A stretch of DNA of 64,000 bases, from assembly GCF_040954835.1 (NCBI RefSeq), contig NC_090709.1:38746776-38810775 (forward strand). Direction: 5' to 3'. A model generated the notes under the pieces. It did no database searches. It was not told the DNA's origin and saw only the letters and a program-made list of their open reading frames with translations. Numbering within the stretch: the first letter of the stretch is position 1; the number at the start of each line of letters is the position of its first letter. Position numbers and translations under genes: made by a program. This stretch comes from Lepisosteus oculatus. Taxonomy: Eukaryota; Chordata; Actinopteri; Semionotiformes; Lepisosteidae. Of the stretch, positions 1 through 13,200 are shown piece after piece.

Positions 1-144
1 CAGTGTCTGTTTGTGCTGCTCTCTTCCCACCCCACCCCCGGTCAGCAGGGACCCCTCGCGCTGGGTGGGCTGGTGTGGGGTGTCCCGACGTCCTCCTGGG
101 GGGGCAGGGCGCCGAGCGGTCAGGGTTTGTCCGAGAAGGAAACT
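1..144. other. Short GC-rich non-repeat segment at window start
   Basis: GC-rich sequence before the first array. I see no recognisable exon. It could be intron 1 or 5' flank of BRD2. Confidence 0.4.
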
Positions 145-3100
145 CCCCCGTCCTGTGTGAACACTGGACAGTGCCCACTGTGGATACACTCACTGTGTGA
201 ACACTGGATAGTGCCCACTGTGGATACACTCACTGTGTGAACACTGGACAGTGCCCACTGTGGATACACTCACTGTGTGAACACTGGATAGTGCCCACTG
301 TGGATACACTCACTGTGTGAACACTGGACAGTGCCCACTGTGGATACACTCAATGTATGAACACTGGATAGCGCCCACTGTGGATACACTCACTGTGTGA
401 ACACTGGACAGTGCCCACTGTGGATACACTCACTGTGTGAACACTGGATAGTGAACACTGTGGATACACTCACTGTGTGAACACTGGATAGCGCCCACTG
501 TGGATACACTCACTGTGTGAACACTGGACAGTGCCCACTGTGGATACACTCACTGTGTGAACACTGGATAGTGAACACTGTGGATACACTCACTGTGTGA
601 ACACTGGATAGCGCCCACTGTGGATACACTCACTGTGTGAACACTGGATAGTGCCCAGTGTGGATACACTCACTGTGTGAACACTGGATAGTGAACACTG
701 TGGATACACTCACTGTGTGAACACTGGATAGTGCCCAGTGTGGATACACTCACTGTGTGAACACTGGACAGTGCCCACTGTGGATACACTCACTGTGTGA
801 ACACTGGATAGTGAACACTGTGGATACACACACTGTGTGAACACTGGATAGTGAACACTGTGGATACACTCACTGTGTGAACACTGGATAGTGCCCAGTG
901 TGGATACACTCACTGTGTGAACACTGGACAGTGCCCACTGTGGATACACTCACTGTGTGAACACTGGATAGTGCCCACTGTGGATACACTCACTGTGTGA
1001 ACACTGGATAGTGAACACTGTGGATACACACACTGTGTGAACACTGGATAGCGCCCACTGTGGATACACTCACTGTGTGAACACTGGATAGTGAACACTG
1101 TGGATACACACACTGTGTGAACACTGGATAGTGAACACTGTGGATACACACACTGTGTGAACACTGGATAGTGAACACTGTGGATACACTCACTGTGTGA
1201 ACACTGGATAGTGCCCAGTGTGGATACACTCACTGTGTGAACACTGGATAGTGAACACTGTGGATACACACACTGTGTGAACACTGGATAGTGCCCACTG
1301 TGGATACACTCACTGTGTGAACACTGGATAGTGAACACTGTGGATACACTCACTGTGTGAACACTGGACAGTGCCCACTGTGGATACACTCACTGTGTGA
1401 ACACTGGATAGTGAACACTGTGGATACACTCACTGTGTGAACACTGGACAGTGCCCACTGTGGATACACTCACTGTGTGAACACTGGACAGTGCCCACTG
1501 TGGATACACTCACTGTGTGAACACTGGATAGTGCCCACTGTGGATACACTCACTGTGTGAACACTGGACAGTGCCCACTGTGGATACACTCACTGTGTGA
1601 ACACTGGACAGTGCCCACTGTGGATACACTCACTGTGTGAACACTGGATAGTGAACACTGTGGATACACTCACTGTGTGAACACTGGATAGCGCCCACTG
1701 TGGATACACTCACTGTGTGAACACTGGACAGTGCCCACTGTGGATACACTCACTGTGTGAACACTGGACAGTGCCCACTGTGGATACACTCACTGTGTGA
1801 ACACTGGACAGTGCCCACTGTGGATACACTCACTGTGTGAACACTGGACAGTGCCCACTGTGGATACACTCACTGTGTGAACACTGGATAGTGCCCACTG
1901 TGGATACACTCACTGTGTGAACACTGGACAGTGCCCACTGTGGATACACTCACTGTGTGAACACTGGACAGTGCCCACTGTGGATACACTCACTGTGTGA
2001 ACACTGGATAGTGAACACTGTGGATACACTCACTGTGTGAACACTGGATAGCGCCCACTGTGGATACACTCACTGTGTGAACACTGGATAGCGCCCACTG
2101 TGGATACACTCACTGTGGATACACTCACTGTGTGAACACTGGACAGTGCCCACTGTGGATACACTCACTGTGTGAACACTGGATAGTGCCCACTGTGGAT
2201 ACACTCACTGTGTGAACACTGGATAGTGCCCACTGTGGATACACTCACTGTGTGAACACTGGATAGTGAACACTGTGGATACACACACTGTGTGAACACT
2301 GGATAGTGAACACTGTGGATACACTCACTGTGTGAACACTGGATAGCGCCCACTGTGGATACACTCACTGTGTGAACACTGGATAGTGCCCACTGTGGAT
2401 ACACGCACTCTGGATACACGCACTGTGTGAACACTGGATAGTGAACACTGTGGATACACTCACTGTGTGAACACTGGATAGCGCCCACTGTGGATACACT
2501 CACTGTGGATACACTCACTGTGTGAACACTGGACAGTGCCCACTGTGGATACACTCACTGTGTGAACACTGGATAGCGCCCACTGTGGATACACTCACTG
2601 TGTGAACACTGGATAGCGCCCACTGTGGATACACTCACTGTGGATACACTCACTGTGTGAACACTGGACAGTGCCCACTGTGGATACACTCACTGTGTGA
2701 ACACTGGATAGTGAACACTGTGGATACACACACTGTGTGAACACTGGATAGTGAACACTGTGGATACACACACTGTGTGAACACTGGATAGTGAACACTG
2801 TGGATACACTCACTGTGTGAACACTGGATAGTGCCCAGTGTGGATACACTCACTGTGTGAACACTGGATAGCGCCCACTGTGGATACACTCACTGTGTGA
2901 ACACTGGATAGTGAACACTGTGGATACACTCACTGTGTGAACACTGGATAGCGCCCACTGTGGATACACTCACTGTGTGAACACTGGACAGTGCCCACTG
3001 TGGATACACTCACTGTGTGAACACTGGATAGTGAACACTGTGGATACACTCACTGTGTGAACACTGGACAGTGCCCACTGTGGATACACTCACTGTGTGA

Positions 3101-4510
3101 ACACTGGATAGTGAACACTGTGGATACACACACTGTGTGAACACTGGATAGTGCCCACTGTGGATACACTCACTGTGTGAACACTGGATAGTGAACACTG
3201 TGGATACACTCACTGTGTGAACACTGGACAGTGCCCACTGTGGATACACTCACTGTGTGAACACTGGATAGTGAACACTGTGGATACACTCACTGTGTGA
3301 ACACTGGACAGTGCCCACTGTGGATACACTCACTGTGTGAACACTGGACAGTGCCCACTGTGGATACACTCACTGTGTGAACACTGGATAGTGCCCACTG
3401 TGGATACACTCACTGTGTGAACACTGGACAGTGCCCACTGTGGATACACTCACTGTGTGAACACTGGACAGTGCCCACTGTGGATACACTCACTGTGTGA
3501 ACACTGGATAGTGAACACTGTGGATACACTCACTGTGTGAACACTGGATAGCGCCCACTGTGGATACACTCACTGTGTGAACACTGGACAGTGCCCACTG
3601 TGGATACACTCACTGTGTGAACACTGGACAGTGCCCACTGTGGATACACTCACTGTGTGAACACTGGATAGTGCCCACTGTGGATACACTCACTGTGTGA
3701 ACACTGGACAGTGCCCACTGTGGATACACTCACTGTGTGAACACTGGATAGTGAACACTGTGGATACACACACTGTGTGAACACTGGATAGTGAACACTG
3801 TGGATACACTCACTGTGTGAACACTGGATAGCGCCCACTGTGGATACACTCACTGTGTGAACACTGGATAGTGCCCACTGTGGATACACGCACTCTGGAT
3901 ACACGCACTGTGTGAACACTGGATAGTGAACACTGTGGATACACTCACTGTGTGAACACTGGATAGCGCCCACTGTGGATACACTCACTGTGGATACACT
4001 CACTGTGTGAACACTGGACAGTGCCCACTGTGGATACACTCACTGTGTGAACACTGGATAGCGCCCACTGTGGATACACTCACTGTGTGAACACTGGATA
4101 GCGCCCACTGTGGATACACTCACTGTGGATACACTCACTGTGTGAACACTGGACAGTGCCCACTGTGGATACACTCACTGTGTGAACACTGGATAGTGAA
4201 CACTGTGGATACACACACTGTGTGAACACTGGATAGTGAACACTGTGGATACACTCACTGTGTGAACACTGGATAGTGCCCACTGTGGATACACTCACTG
4301 TGTGAACACTGGATAGTGAACACTGTGGATACACACACTGTGTGAACACTGGATAGTGAACACTGTGGATACACTCACTGTGTGAACACTGGATAGCGCC
4401 CACTGTGGATACACTCACTGTGTGAACACTGGATAGTGCCCACTGTGGATACACGCACTCTGGATACACGCACTGTGTGAACACTGTGGATACACTCACT
4501 GTTTGAACAC
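145..4510 (+). repeat. 40 bp minisatellite, about 108 units
   Basis: The unit is tggatacactcactgtgtga followed by acactggatagtgcccactg. Variants are ata/aca, tgccc/cgccc/tgaac and act/aca. A few units carry a 15 bp internal duplication (near 2116, 2500, 2640, 3990, 4125) or a gcactctggatacac insertion (2404, 3893, 4454). The His/Cys/Ser/Val-rich minus-strand ORFs are readings of this array. Confidence 0.97.
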
Positions 4511-4990
4511 TGTAGGTGAACTGTATGAACACTGTGTGAACACTCACTGTGGATACACGCTCTGTATAAACACTGTGTGAACACGCACTGTATAAACACT
4601 GTGAACACGCACTGTAGATACACGCACTGTATAAACACTGTGTGAAAACGCACTGTGGATACATGCTCTGTATAAACACTGTGAACACGCACTGTAGATA
4701 CACGCACTGTATAAACACTGTGTGAAAACGCACTGTGGATACATGCTCTGTATAAACACTGTGAACACGCACTGTGTGAACACTCACTGTAGATACACGC
4801 ACTGTATAAACACTGTGTGAAAACGCACTGTGGATACATGCTCTGTATAAACACTGTGTGAACACGCACTGTGTGAACACTCACTGTAGATACACGCACT
4901 GTGTGAGTCCTGGAACCTGCACGTGCTTGCTGTGTTGACAGTGTGTCCTCGCTGTACACACCCATTGTATATAAACACTGCGCACTGACT
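4511..4990 (+). repeat. Degenerate edge of the 40 bp minisatellite
   Basis: Shorter decayed units related to the main array (gcactgtataaacactgtg, gtggatacatgctctgta). They merge into unique sequence by about 5000. Confidence 0.85.
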
Positions 4991-5044
4991 GCGTACACAC
5001 GAGCTACCCCTACTGCTCAGAGTGAAGACTGGCTACACTGGTCC

Positions 5045-5640
5045 TCAGAGCCCCGGTCCAGTTAGTACAGGGGTGTCTGGTCCCGTGAGCCCCGGTCCAG
5101 TTAGTACAGGGGTGTCCAGTACTGGTCCCCAGAGCCCCAGTCCAGTTAGTACAGGGGTGTCTCTCTGGTCCCCAGAGCCCCAGTCCAGTTAGTACAGGGG
5201 TGTCCAGTACTGGTCCCCAGAGCCCCAGTCCAGTTAGTACAGGGGTGTCTCTCTGGTCCCGTGAGCCCCGGTCCAGTTGGTACAGGGGTGTCCAGTACTG
5301 GTCCCCAGAGCCCCAGTCCAGTTAGTACAGGGGTGTCTCTCTGGTCCCCAGAGCCCCAGTCCAGTTAGTACAGGGGTGTCTCTCTGGTCCCGTGAGCCCC
5401 GGTCCAGTTAGTACAGGGGTGTCTCTCTGGTCCCGTGAGCCCCGGTCCAGTTGGTACAGGGGTGTCTGGTCCCCAGAGCCCCAGTCCAGTTGGTACAGGG
5501 GTGTCCGGTCCCCAGAGCCCCGGTCCAGTTAGTACAGGGGTGTCTCTCTGGTCCCGTGAGCCCCAGTCCAGTTAGTACAGGGGTGTCCGGTCCCCAGAGC
5601 CCCGGTCCAGTTGGTACAGGGGTGTCCGGTATTGGTTTGG
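5045..5640 (+). repeat. 43-45 bp minisatellite
   Basis: About 13 units of agccccagtccagttagtac followed by aggggtgtctctctggtccc. Some units have a ccagtactgg variant. Confidence 0.93.
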
Positions 5641-5900
5641 GGGAGCCCCCTGTCCGGTCGTGGGGTCCCAGAGAGGCCGGCAAGTTTGCCGCAGGGTTCA
5701 GTCCAGCCCGAGCTCGTTGCTGGCCCGGTACGAGCGGACCGGCCGATGACCCGCTCCGGGCCCGTCCTGCGGACACACTGACCGGCCCTCCGGACCTCCC
5801 TTCGGTACAGGGGTACACCCACCCCGCTGGGTCTGATACACCTTCTGGGGGGATCTTGCAGAGGGTGACCTCACTCCTTGAAGGGTCAGAGGTCAGAGTT
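5641..5900. other. Unique GC-rich stretch
   Basis: Non-repetitive GC-rich DNA between two arrays. An ORF spans it, but I recognise no protein and no exon. Confidence 0.4.
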
Positions 5901-6660
5901 CAGTGTGTGGGATCAGAGCTCACTATGAGGTGTGTTCACTGTCTACCCAGTCCAGTCCCTGAACACACTCACGGCCCTCCTCCAGGTGCCTGAACACAAG
6001 AAGATGTCAGCTCAGTGTGAGCCGTGTTCAGTGTCCCCCTAGTCCAGTCCCTGAACACACTCACAGCCCTCCTCCAGGTGCCTGAACACAAGAAGAGCTC
6101 AGCTCAGTGTGAGCCGTGTTCACTGTCTACCCAGTCCAGTCCCTGAACACACTCACAGCCCTCCTCCAGGTGCCTGAACACAAGAAGAGCTCAGCTCAGT
6201 GTGAGCCGTGTTCAGTGTCCCCCTAGTCCAGTCCCTGAGCACACTCACAGCCCTCCTCCAGGTGCCTGAACACAAGAAGAGCTCAGCTCAGTGTGAGCCG
6301 TGTTCACTGTCTACCCAGTCCAGTCCCTGAACACACTCAAAGCCCTCCTCCAGGTGCCTGAACACAAGAAGAGCTCAGCTCAGTGTGAGCCGTGTTCACT
6401 GTCTACCCAGTCCAGTCCCTGAACACACTCACAGCCCTCCTCCAGGTGCCTGAACACAAGAAGAGCTCAGCTCGGTGTGAGCCGTGTTCACTGTCCCCCC
6501 AGTCCAGTCCCTGAGCACACTCACAGCCCTCCTCCAGGTGCCTGAACACAAGAAGAGCTCAGCTCAGTGTGAGCCGTGTTCACTGTCTACCCAGTCCAGT
6601 CCCTGAGCACACTCACAGCCCTCCTCCAGGTGCCTGAACACAAGAAGAGCTCAGAGGGGC
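5900..6660 (+). repeat. 92 bp tandem repeat, about 8 units
   Basis: Each unit runs from gagccgtgttcactgtctac through cagccctcctccaggtgcct to gaacacaagaagagctcagc. Each contains an acceptor-like ctcctccag, so the array may derive from an intron-exon border upstream of the first recognisable BRD2 exon; no matching coding exon was recognised. Confidence 0.9.
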
Positions 6661-6992
6661 GCTCGGGGGACCCCCTGTTCCGGTGCTGCGATGTTCCAAC
6701 GCCCCCCCTCTCTCTGTGTCCCAGATGCGAGCGGGGCGCTCCGGGGACCCCCTGTTCCAACGCCCCCCCTCTCTCTCTGTGTGTGTCCCCCAGACGCGAG
6801 CGGGGCGCTCCGGGGACCCCCTGTTCCAACGCCCCCCCTCTCTCTCTGTGTGTGTCCCCCAGACGCGAGCGGGGCGCTCCGGGGACCCCCTGTTCCAACG
6901 CCCCCCCTCTCTCTCTGTGTGTGTCCCCCAGGCGCGAGCGGGGCGCTCCGGGGACCCCTGTTCCAACGTGCCCCCTCTCTCTCTGTGTCCCC
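6660..6992 (+). repeat. 69 bp tandem repeat abutting the first recognised BRD2 exon
   Basis: About five units of gagcggggcgctccggggac, ccctgttccaacgccccccc and tctctctctgtgtgtgtccc, each ending in a pyrimidine tract and CAG. The last unit supplies the acceptor of BRD2 exon a. Confidence 0.92.
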
Positions 6993-6994
6993 AG

Positions 6995-7286
6995 GCTGGT
7001 GCTGCAGGGCGGCGTCTCTGGCCCAGACCCGGGGGCGTCCGGCCCTGGCAAGCGCGTGCGCAAGCCCTCGCTGCTGTTCGAGGGGTTCGAGAGCGCCGCG
7101 CTGCCGCCGCCGGGGCCCCCCGCGGCCCCCCAGCCCCCGCAGCCCCCCGTGCGGGACCCCGGGAGGCCGGGCCGCGTCACCAACCAGCTGCAGTTCCTGC
7201 AGAAGGCCATGATGAAGGCGCTGTGGCGCCATCACTTCGCCTGGCCTTTCCACGAGCCCGTGGACGCCACCAAGCTCAACCTGCCC
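6995..7286 (+). CDS. brd2: BRD2 exon a: N-terminal segment and start of bromodomain 1
   Basis: The acceptor AG is at 6993-6994 and the donor GT at 7287-7288. The exon enters with one base of a split codon and ends in phase 0 at ...KLNLP. It holds KRVRKPSLL, a Pro-rich stretch, [12 protein letters not shown] and the WPF shelf of bromodomain 1. The exact 5' border is less sure, because other AG dinucleotides (for example inside ctgcag near 7010) also fit. The frame stays open upstream to 6576, but that stretch is low-complexity repeat. Confidence 0.9.
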
Positions 7287-10200
7287 GTGAGTGTACCCCC
7301 CTGTACCCCCTCTGTCACCCCCTGTACCCCCTGTACCCCTCTGTCCTCCCCTGTACCCCTCTGTCCTCCCCTGTACCCCACTTCGCCTGGCCCTTCCACG
7401 AGCCCGTGGACGCCACCAAGCTCAACCTGCCCGTGAGTGTACCCCTGTACCCCCCTGTACCCCTCTGTCCTCCCCTGTACCCCACTTCGCCTGGCCTTTC
7501 CACGAGCCTGTGGACGCCACCAAGCTCAACCTGCCCGTGAGTGTACCCCTGTACCCCCCTGTACCCCCTCTGTACCCCTCTGTACCTCCCCTGTACCCCA
7601 CTTCGCCTGGCCTTTCCACGAGCCCGTGGACGCCACCAAACTCAACCTGCCCGTGAGTGTACCCCTGTACCCCCTCTGTACCTCCCCTGTACCCCTCTGT
7701 CCTCCCCTGTACCCTCTGTCCTCCCCTGTACCCCACTTCGCCTGGCCCTTCCACGAGCCCGTGGACGCCACCAAGCTCAACCTGCCCGTGAGTGTACCCC
7801 TGTACCCCCCTGTACCCCCTCTGTCCTCCCCTGTACCCCCTCTGTGCCCCTCTGTACCTCCCCTGTGCCCCTCTGTACCTCCCTTGTACCCCTCTGTCCT
7901 CTCCTGTACCCCCTCTGTCCTCCCCTGTACCCCTCTGACTACCTCTGTCCTCCCCTGTCACCCCCTGTACCCCCTCTGTACCACCTTTGTCCTCTTCTGA
8001 CCACCTCTGTACCCCTCTGTCCTCCCCATCACCCTCTGTCCACATCTGTACCCCACCGTTCCTCCCTGTACCCCTCAGGTCACACACTGACAGTACAGTA
8101 CCTGTGTCTCAGTGTCTCAGGACACACACTGACAGTACAGTACCTGTGTCTCAGTGTCTCAGGACACACACTGACAGTACAGTACCTGTGTCTCAGTGTC
8201 TCAGGACACACACTGACAGTACAATACCTGTGTTTCTCTCTCAGGACACACACTGACAGTACAGTACCTGTGTTTCTCTCTCAGGGCACACACTGACAGT
8301 ACAGTACTTGTGTTTCTCTCTCAGGACACACACTGACAGTACAGTACCTGTGTCTCAGTGTCTCAGGACACAGACTGACAGTACAGTACCTGTGTTTCTC
8401 TCTCAGGGCACACACTGATAGTATAGTACCTGTGTCTCAGTGTCTCAGGACACACACTGATAGTATAGTACCTGTGTCTCAGTGTCTCAGGACACACACT
8501 GACAGTACAATACCTGTGTTTCTCTCTCAGGACACACACTGACAGTACAGTACCTGTGTTTCTCTCTCAGGACACACACTGACTGTACAGTACCTGTGTC
8601 TCAGTGTCTCAGGACACACACTGACTGTACAGTACCTGTGTCTCAGTGTCTCAGGACACACACTGACAGTACAGTACCTGTGTTTCTCTCTCAGGACACA
8701 CACTGACAGTACAGTACCTGTGTTTCTCTCTCAGGGCACACACTGACAGTACAGTACCTGTGTTTCTCTCTCAGGACACACACTGACAGTACAGTACCTG
8801 TGTTTCTCTCTCAGGACACACACTGACAGTACAGTACCTGTGTTTCTCTCTCAGGGCACACACTGACAGTACAGTACCTGTGTCTCAGTGTCTCAGGACA
8901 CACACTGACAGTACAATACCTGTGTTTCTCTCTCAGGACACACACTGACAGTACAGTACCTGTGTCTCAGTGTCTCAGGACACACACTGACAGTACAGTA
9001 CCTGTGTCTCAGTGTCTCAGGACACACACTGACAGTACAGTACCTGTGTTTCTCTCTCAGGACACACACTGACTGTACAGTACCTGTGTCTCAGTGTCTC
9101 AGGACACACACTGACAGTACAATACCTGTGTTTCTCTCTCAGGGCACACACTGATAGTATAGTACCTGTGTCTCAGTGTCTCAGGACACACACTGACAGT
9201 ACAATACCTGTGTTTCTCTCTCAGGACACACACTGACAGTACAGTACCTGTGTCTTGTAGGACTACCACAAGATCATCAAGCAGCCGATGGACATGGGCA
9301 CTATCAAGAAGAGGCTGGAGAACAACTACTATCGCAGCGCCAGTGAGTGTATGCAGGACTTCAACACCATGTTTACCAACTGCTACATCTACAACAAGGT
9401 AAGTACTGACACTGTCCCGACACCCTGACTCTCTGACTCTCGTCAGAGTATCGTTACTCTGGGGTATCAGTAGTATTGACTCAGTATAGTTTCGTTACTC
9501 TGGGGTATCGGTAGTATTGACTCAGTATAGTGACATTACTCTGGGGTATCGGAAGTATTTACTCAGTATAGTGACATAACTCTGGGGTATCAGTAGTATT
9601 GACTCAGTATAGTTTAGTTACTCTGGGTTATCGGAAGTATTTACTCAGTAGAGTGGCGTTACCCTGGGGTATTGGTAGTATTGACTCAGTATAGTTTCGT
9701 TACTCATATCGGTAGTATTGACTCAGTCTAGTGACATTACTCTTGGGTATTAGTAGTATTGACTCAGTATAGTTTCGTTACTCTGGGTTATTGGTAGTAT
9801 TGATTAAGTATAGTGACATTACTCTGGGGTGTCAGTAGTATTGACTCAGTAGAGTGGCGTTACCCTGGGGTATCAGTAGTATTGACTCAGTATAGTTTCG
9901 TTACTCATATCGGTAGTATTGAATCAGTTTAGTGACATTACTCTTGGGTATCAGTAGTATTGACTCAGTATAGTTTCGTTACTCTGGGTTATTGGTAGTA
10001 TTGATTAAGTATAGTGACATTACTCTGGGGTATCAATAGTTTTGACTCAATATAGTGGTGCTACTCTGGGGTATCAATAGTATTGACTCAATATAGTGGT
10101 GTTACTCTGGGGTATCGGTAGTATCGACTCGGTATGGTGTCTACTCTGGGTTATCAGTAGTATTGACTCAGTATATAGGTGTTTCTCTGGGGTATCGGTT

Positions 10201-13200
10201 GTATCGATTCAGTATAGTGTCTACTCTGGGGTATCGGTAGTATTGATTCAGTATAGTGGCGTTACTCTGGGGTATCAGTGGTATTGACTCAGTAGAGTGG
10301 CGTTACTCTGGGGTATCGGTGGTATTGATTCAGTAGAGTGGCGTTACTCTGGGGTATCGGTGGTATTGATTCAGTATAGTGGCGTTACTCTGGGGTATCA
10401 GTGGTATTGATTCAGTATAGTGGCGTTACTCTGGGGTATCAGTGGTATTGATTCAGTATAGTGGCGTTACTCTGGGGTATCAGAAGTATTGACTCAGTAG
10501 AGTGGCGTTACTCTGGGGTATCAATAGTATTGGCTCAGTATAGTAGCGTTACTCTGGAGTATCAGAAGTATTGACTCAGTAGAGTGGCGTTACTCTGGGG
10601 TTTCGGTAGTATTGACTCAGTAGAGTGACGTTACTCTGGGGGTATCAGTAGTATTGACTCAGTAGAGTGGCGTTACCCTGGGGTATCGGTAGTATTGACT
10701 CAGTATAGTGACATTACTCTGGGGTATCAGTAGTATTGACTCAGTAGAGTGGCGTTACCCTGGGGTATTGGTAGTATTGACTCAGTATAGTTTCGTTACT
10801 CTTGGGTATTAGTAGTATTGACTCAGTATAGTTTCGTTACTCTGGGTTATTGGTAGTATTGACTCAGTAGAGTGCGTTACTCTGGGGTATCGGTAGTATT
10901 GACTCAGTAGAGTGGTGTTACTCTGGGGTATCGGTAGTATTGACTCAGTAGAGTGGTGTTACTCTGGGGTATCGGTAGTATTGACTCAGTAGAGTGGTGT
11001 TACTCTGGGTTATCGGTAGTAATAATGCTCTTCCTCTCAGCCCACAGATGACATCGTGCTGATGGCTCAGTCCCTGGAGAAGGTCTTCCTCCAGAAAATT
11101 GCCCAGATGCCCCAGGAGGAGATAGAGCTGCCCCCTCCAGCCCCCAGGGGCAAACCGGGCAAGACGGGCAAGGGGCGCAAGCCTTCTGGTGAGCTGGGAC
11201 AGCAGAGGGGCAGATGGCACAAGGGGTCTTTCTTGGGGCAGATTGCTGGCCAGTGGGGCAGATGATTCAGGGGGGTATTCTGTGGGGCAGATGTCTGTTG
11301 TGCAGCAGTGTGTCAGTAATACCCCCCTCTCTCTCTGTACCCCAGTCTCAGGGGTATCTGCAGCAGTGTGTCAGTAATACCCCCCCTCTCTCTCTCTGTA
11401 CCCCAGTGCCCGGAGGAGTGACCACAGCTCACCAGGTCCCCGCTGTCTCCTCGGTGTCCCACTCCCTGTACTCGCCCCTGACCCCCGACACCCCCGACTC
11501 CGGCCTCTCCTGCCCCCCGCAGACCCTCATCGCCAAGAGCCTGGGGCCCCCGCACGCGCCGGGCCTGATGGGACTGCCTCCCACGCAGCCCACCGCCAAG
11601 GTAACGGGCCGCCGTCGTCGTGGTGACTTTAGGGTGTGTTGGGATGGCGCCGCCCTGCAGGAGGCTGCAGGTACTGGCCCGGGGCAAAGCAAGGCACCCT
11701 GGGATATCAGGCGCAGAGTTCTCCAGCCAGCACGGAGGGTGACAGGGGGCGCTCGGCGTGGGTTTGGGGGGGATGGACAGCGGCCCCCCTGGGTGAGGGT
11801 GGGTGTGTGACAGGACCGGCCCGGCCCGGGACAGGAGAGAGGGGGGAGGGTGACAGGACCGGCCCGGGGCTGGAGGGAGGAGGGGGGTGTGACAGGACCG
11901 GGGCAGGAGGGGGTGGGACAGGACTGGACCCGGGGCAGGAGGGAGGAGGGGGGTGTGACAGGACCGTCCCGGGGCAGGAGGGAGGAGGGGGGTGTGACAG
12001 GACCGGGCAGGAGGGGGTGGGACAGGACTGGACCCGGGACAGGAGAGAGGGGGGAGGGTGACAGGACCGGGGCAGGAGGGGGTGGGACAGGACTGGACCC
12101 GGAACAGGAGAGAGGGGGGAGGGTGACAGGACCGGCCCGGGGCAGGAGGGAGGAGGGGGGTGTGACAGAACCGGCCCGGGGCAGGAGGGAGGAGGGGGGT
12201 GTGACAGGACCGGGGCAGGAGGGGGTGGGACAGGACTGGACCCGGAACAGGAGAGAGGGGGGAGGGTGACAGGACCGGCCCGGGGCAGGAGGGAGGAGGG
12301 GGGTGTGACAGGACCGGGGCAGGAGGGGGTGGGACAGGACTGGACCCGGGACAGGAGAGAGGGGGGAGGGTGACAGGACCGGCCCGGGGCAGGAGGGAGG
12401 AGGGGGGTGTGACAGAACCGGGGCAGGAGGGGGTGGGACAGGACTGGACCCGGGGCAGGAGGGAGGAGGGGGGTGTGACAGAACCGGGGCAGGAGGGGGT
12501 GGGACAGGACTGGACCCGGGGCAGGAGGGAGGGGGGAGGGTGACAGGACCGGCCCGGGGCAGGAGGGAGGGAGGGACAGGACTGGGGCAGGAGGGAGGGA
12601 GGGGCAGGACCGGGGCAGGAGGGTGGGGGTGTCGTGGGCTAGGAGGTGACGGAATGGCGCCGTCCGGGTGTCTTGGTGTCCCGGTGTCCCAGTGTCCCAG
12701 TGTCCGGGTGTCCGGTGTCCCGGTGTCCGGGTGTCCCGGTGTCCTAGTGCCCCAGTGTTCCGGTGCCCCGGTGCCCTGGTGTCCCGGTGTCCAGGTGCCC
12801 GGTGTCCTGGTGTCCCGGTGCCCTGGTGTCCCGGTGCCCTGGTGTCCCGGTGTCCAGGTGCCCGGTGTCCTGGTGTCCGGGTGCCCTGGTGTCCGGGTGT
12901 CCGGGTGTCCTGGTGTCCTGGTGTCCGGGTGCCCTGTTGTCCTAGTGCCCCGGTGTCCCAGTGTCTGGGTGTCCGGTGTCCCGGTGTCCGGGTGTCCCGG
13001 TGTCCTAGTGCCCCAGTGTTCCGGTGCCCCGGTGCCCTGGTGTCCCGGTGTCCAGGTGCCCGGTGTCCTGGTGTCCCGGTGCCCTGGTGTCCCGGTGCCC
13101 TGGTGTCCCGGTGTCCAGGTGCCCGGTGTCCGGGTGCCCTGGTGTCCGGGTGTCCGGGTGTCCTGGTGTCCTGGTGTCCGGGTGCCCTGTTGTCCTAGTG

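Noticed and set aside
710-4998. Long minus-strand ORFs rich in Ser, Val, His and Cys
   Set aside because: They are readings of the 40 bp minisatellite: periodic, without homology or initiation context.
6576-7436. ORF of 286 codons in frame with BRD2 exon a, possible extended N-terminus
   Set aside because: Upstream of 6995 it reads only 92 and 69 bp repeat units with no similarity to BRD2; an acceptor at 6994 explains the start. Kept only as a point to check.
7422-8087. Gly/Arg/Gln-rich minus-strand ORF
   Set aside because: Translation of the ctgtacccc repeats and the copied exon tail on the wrong strand.
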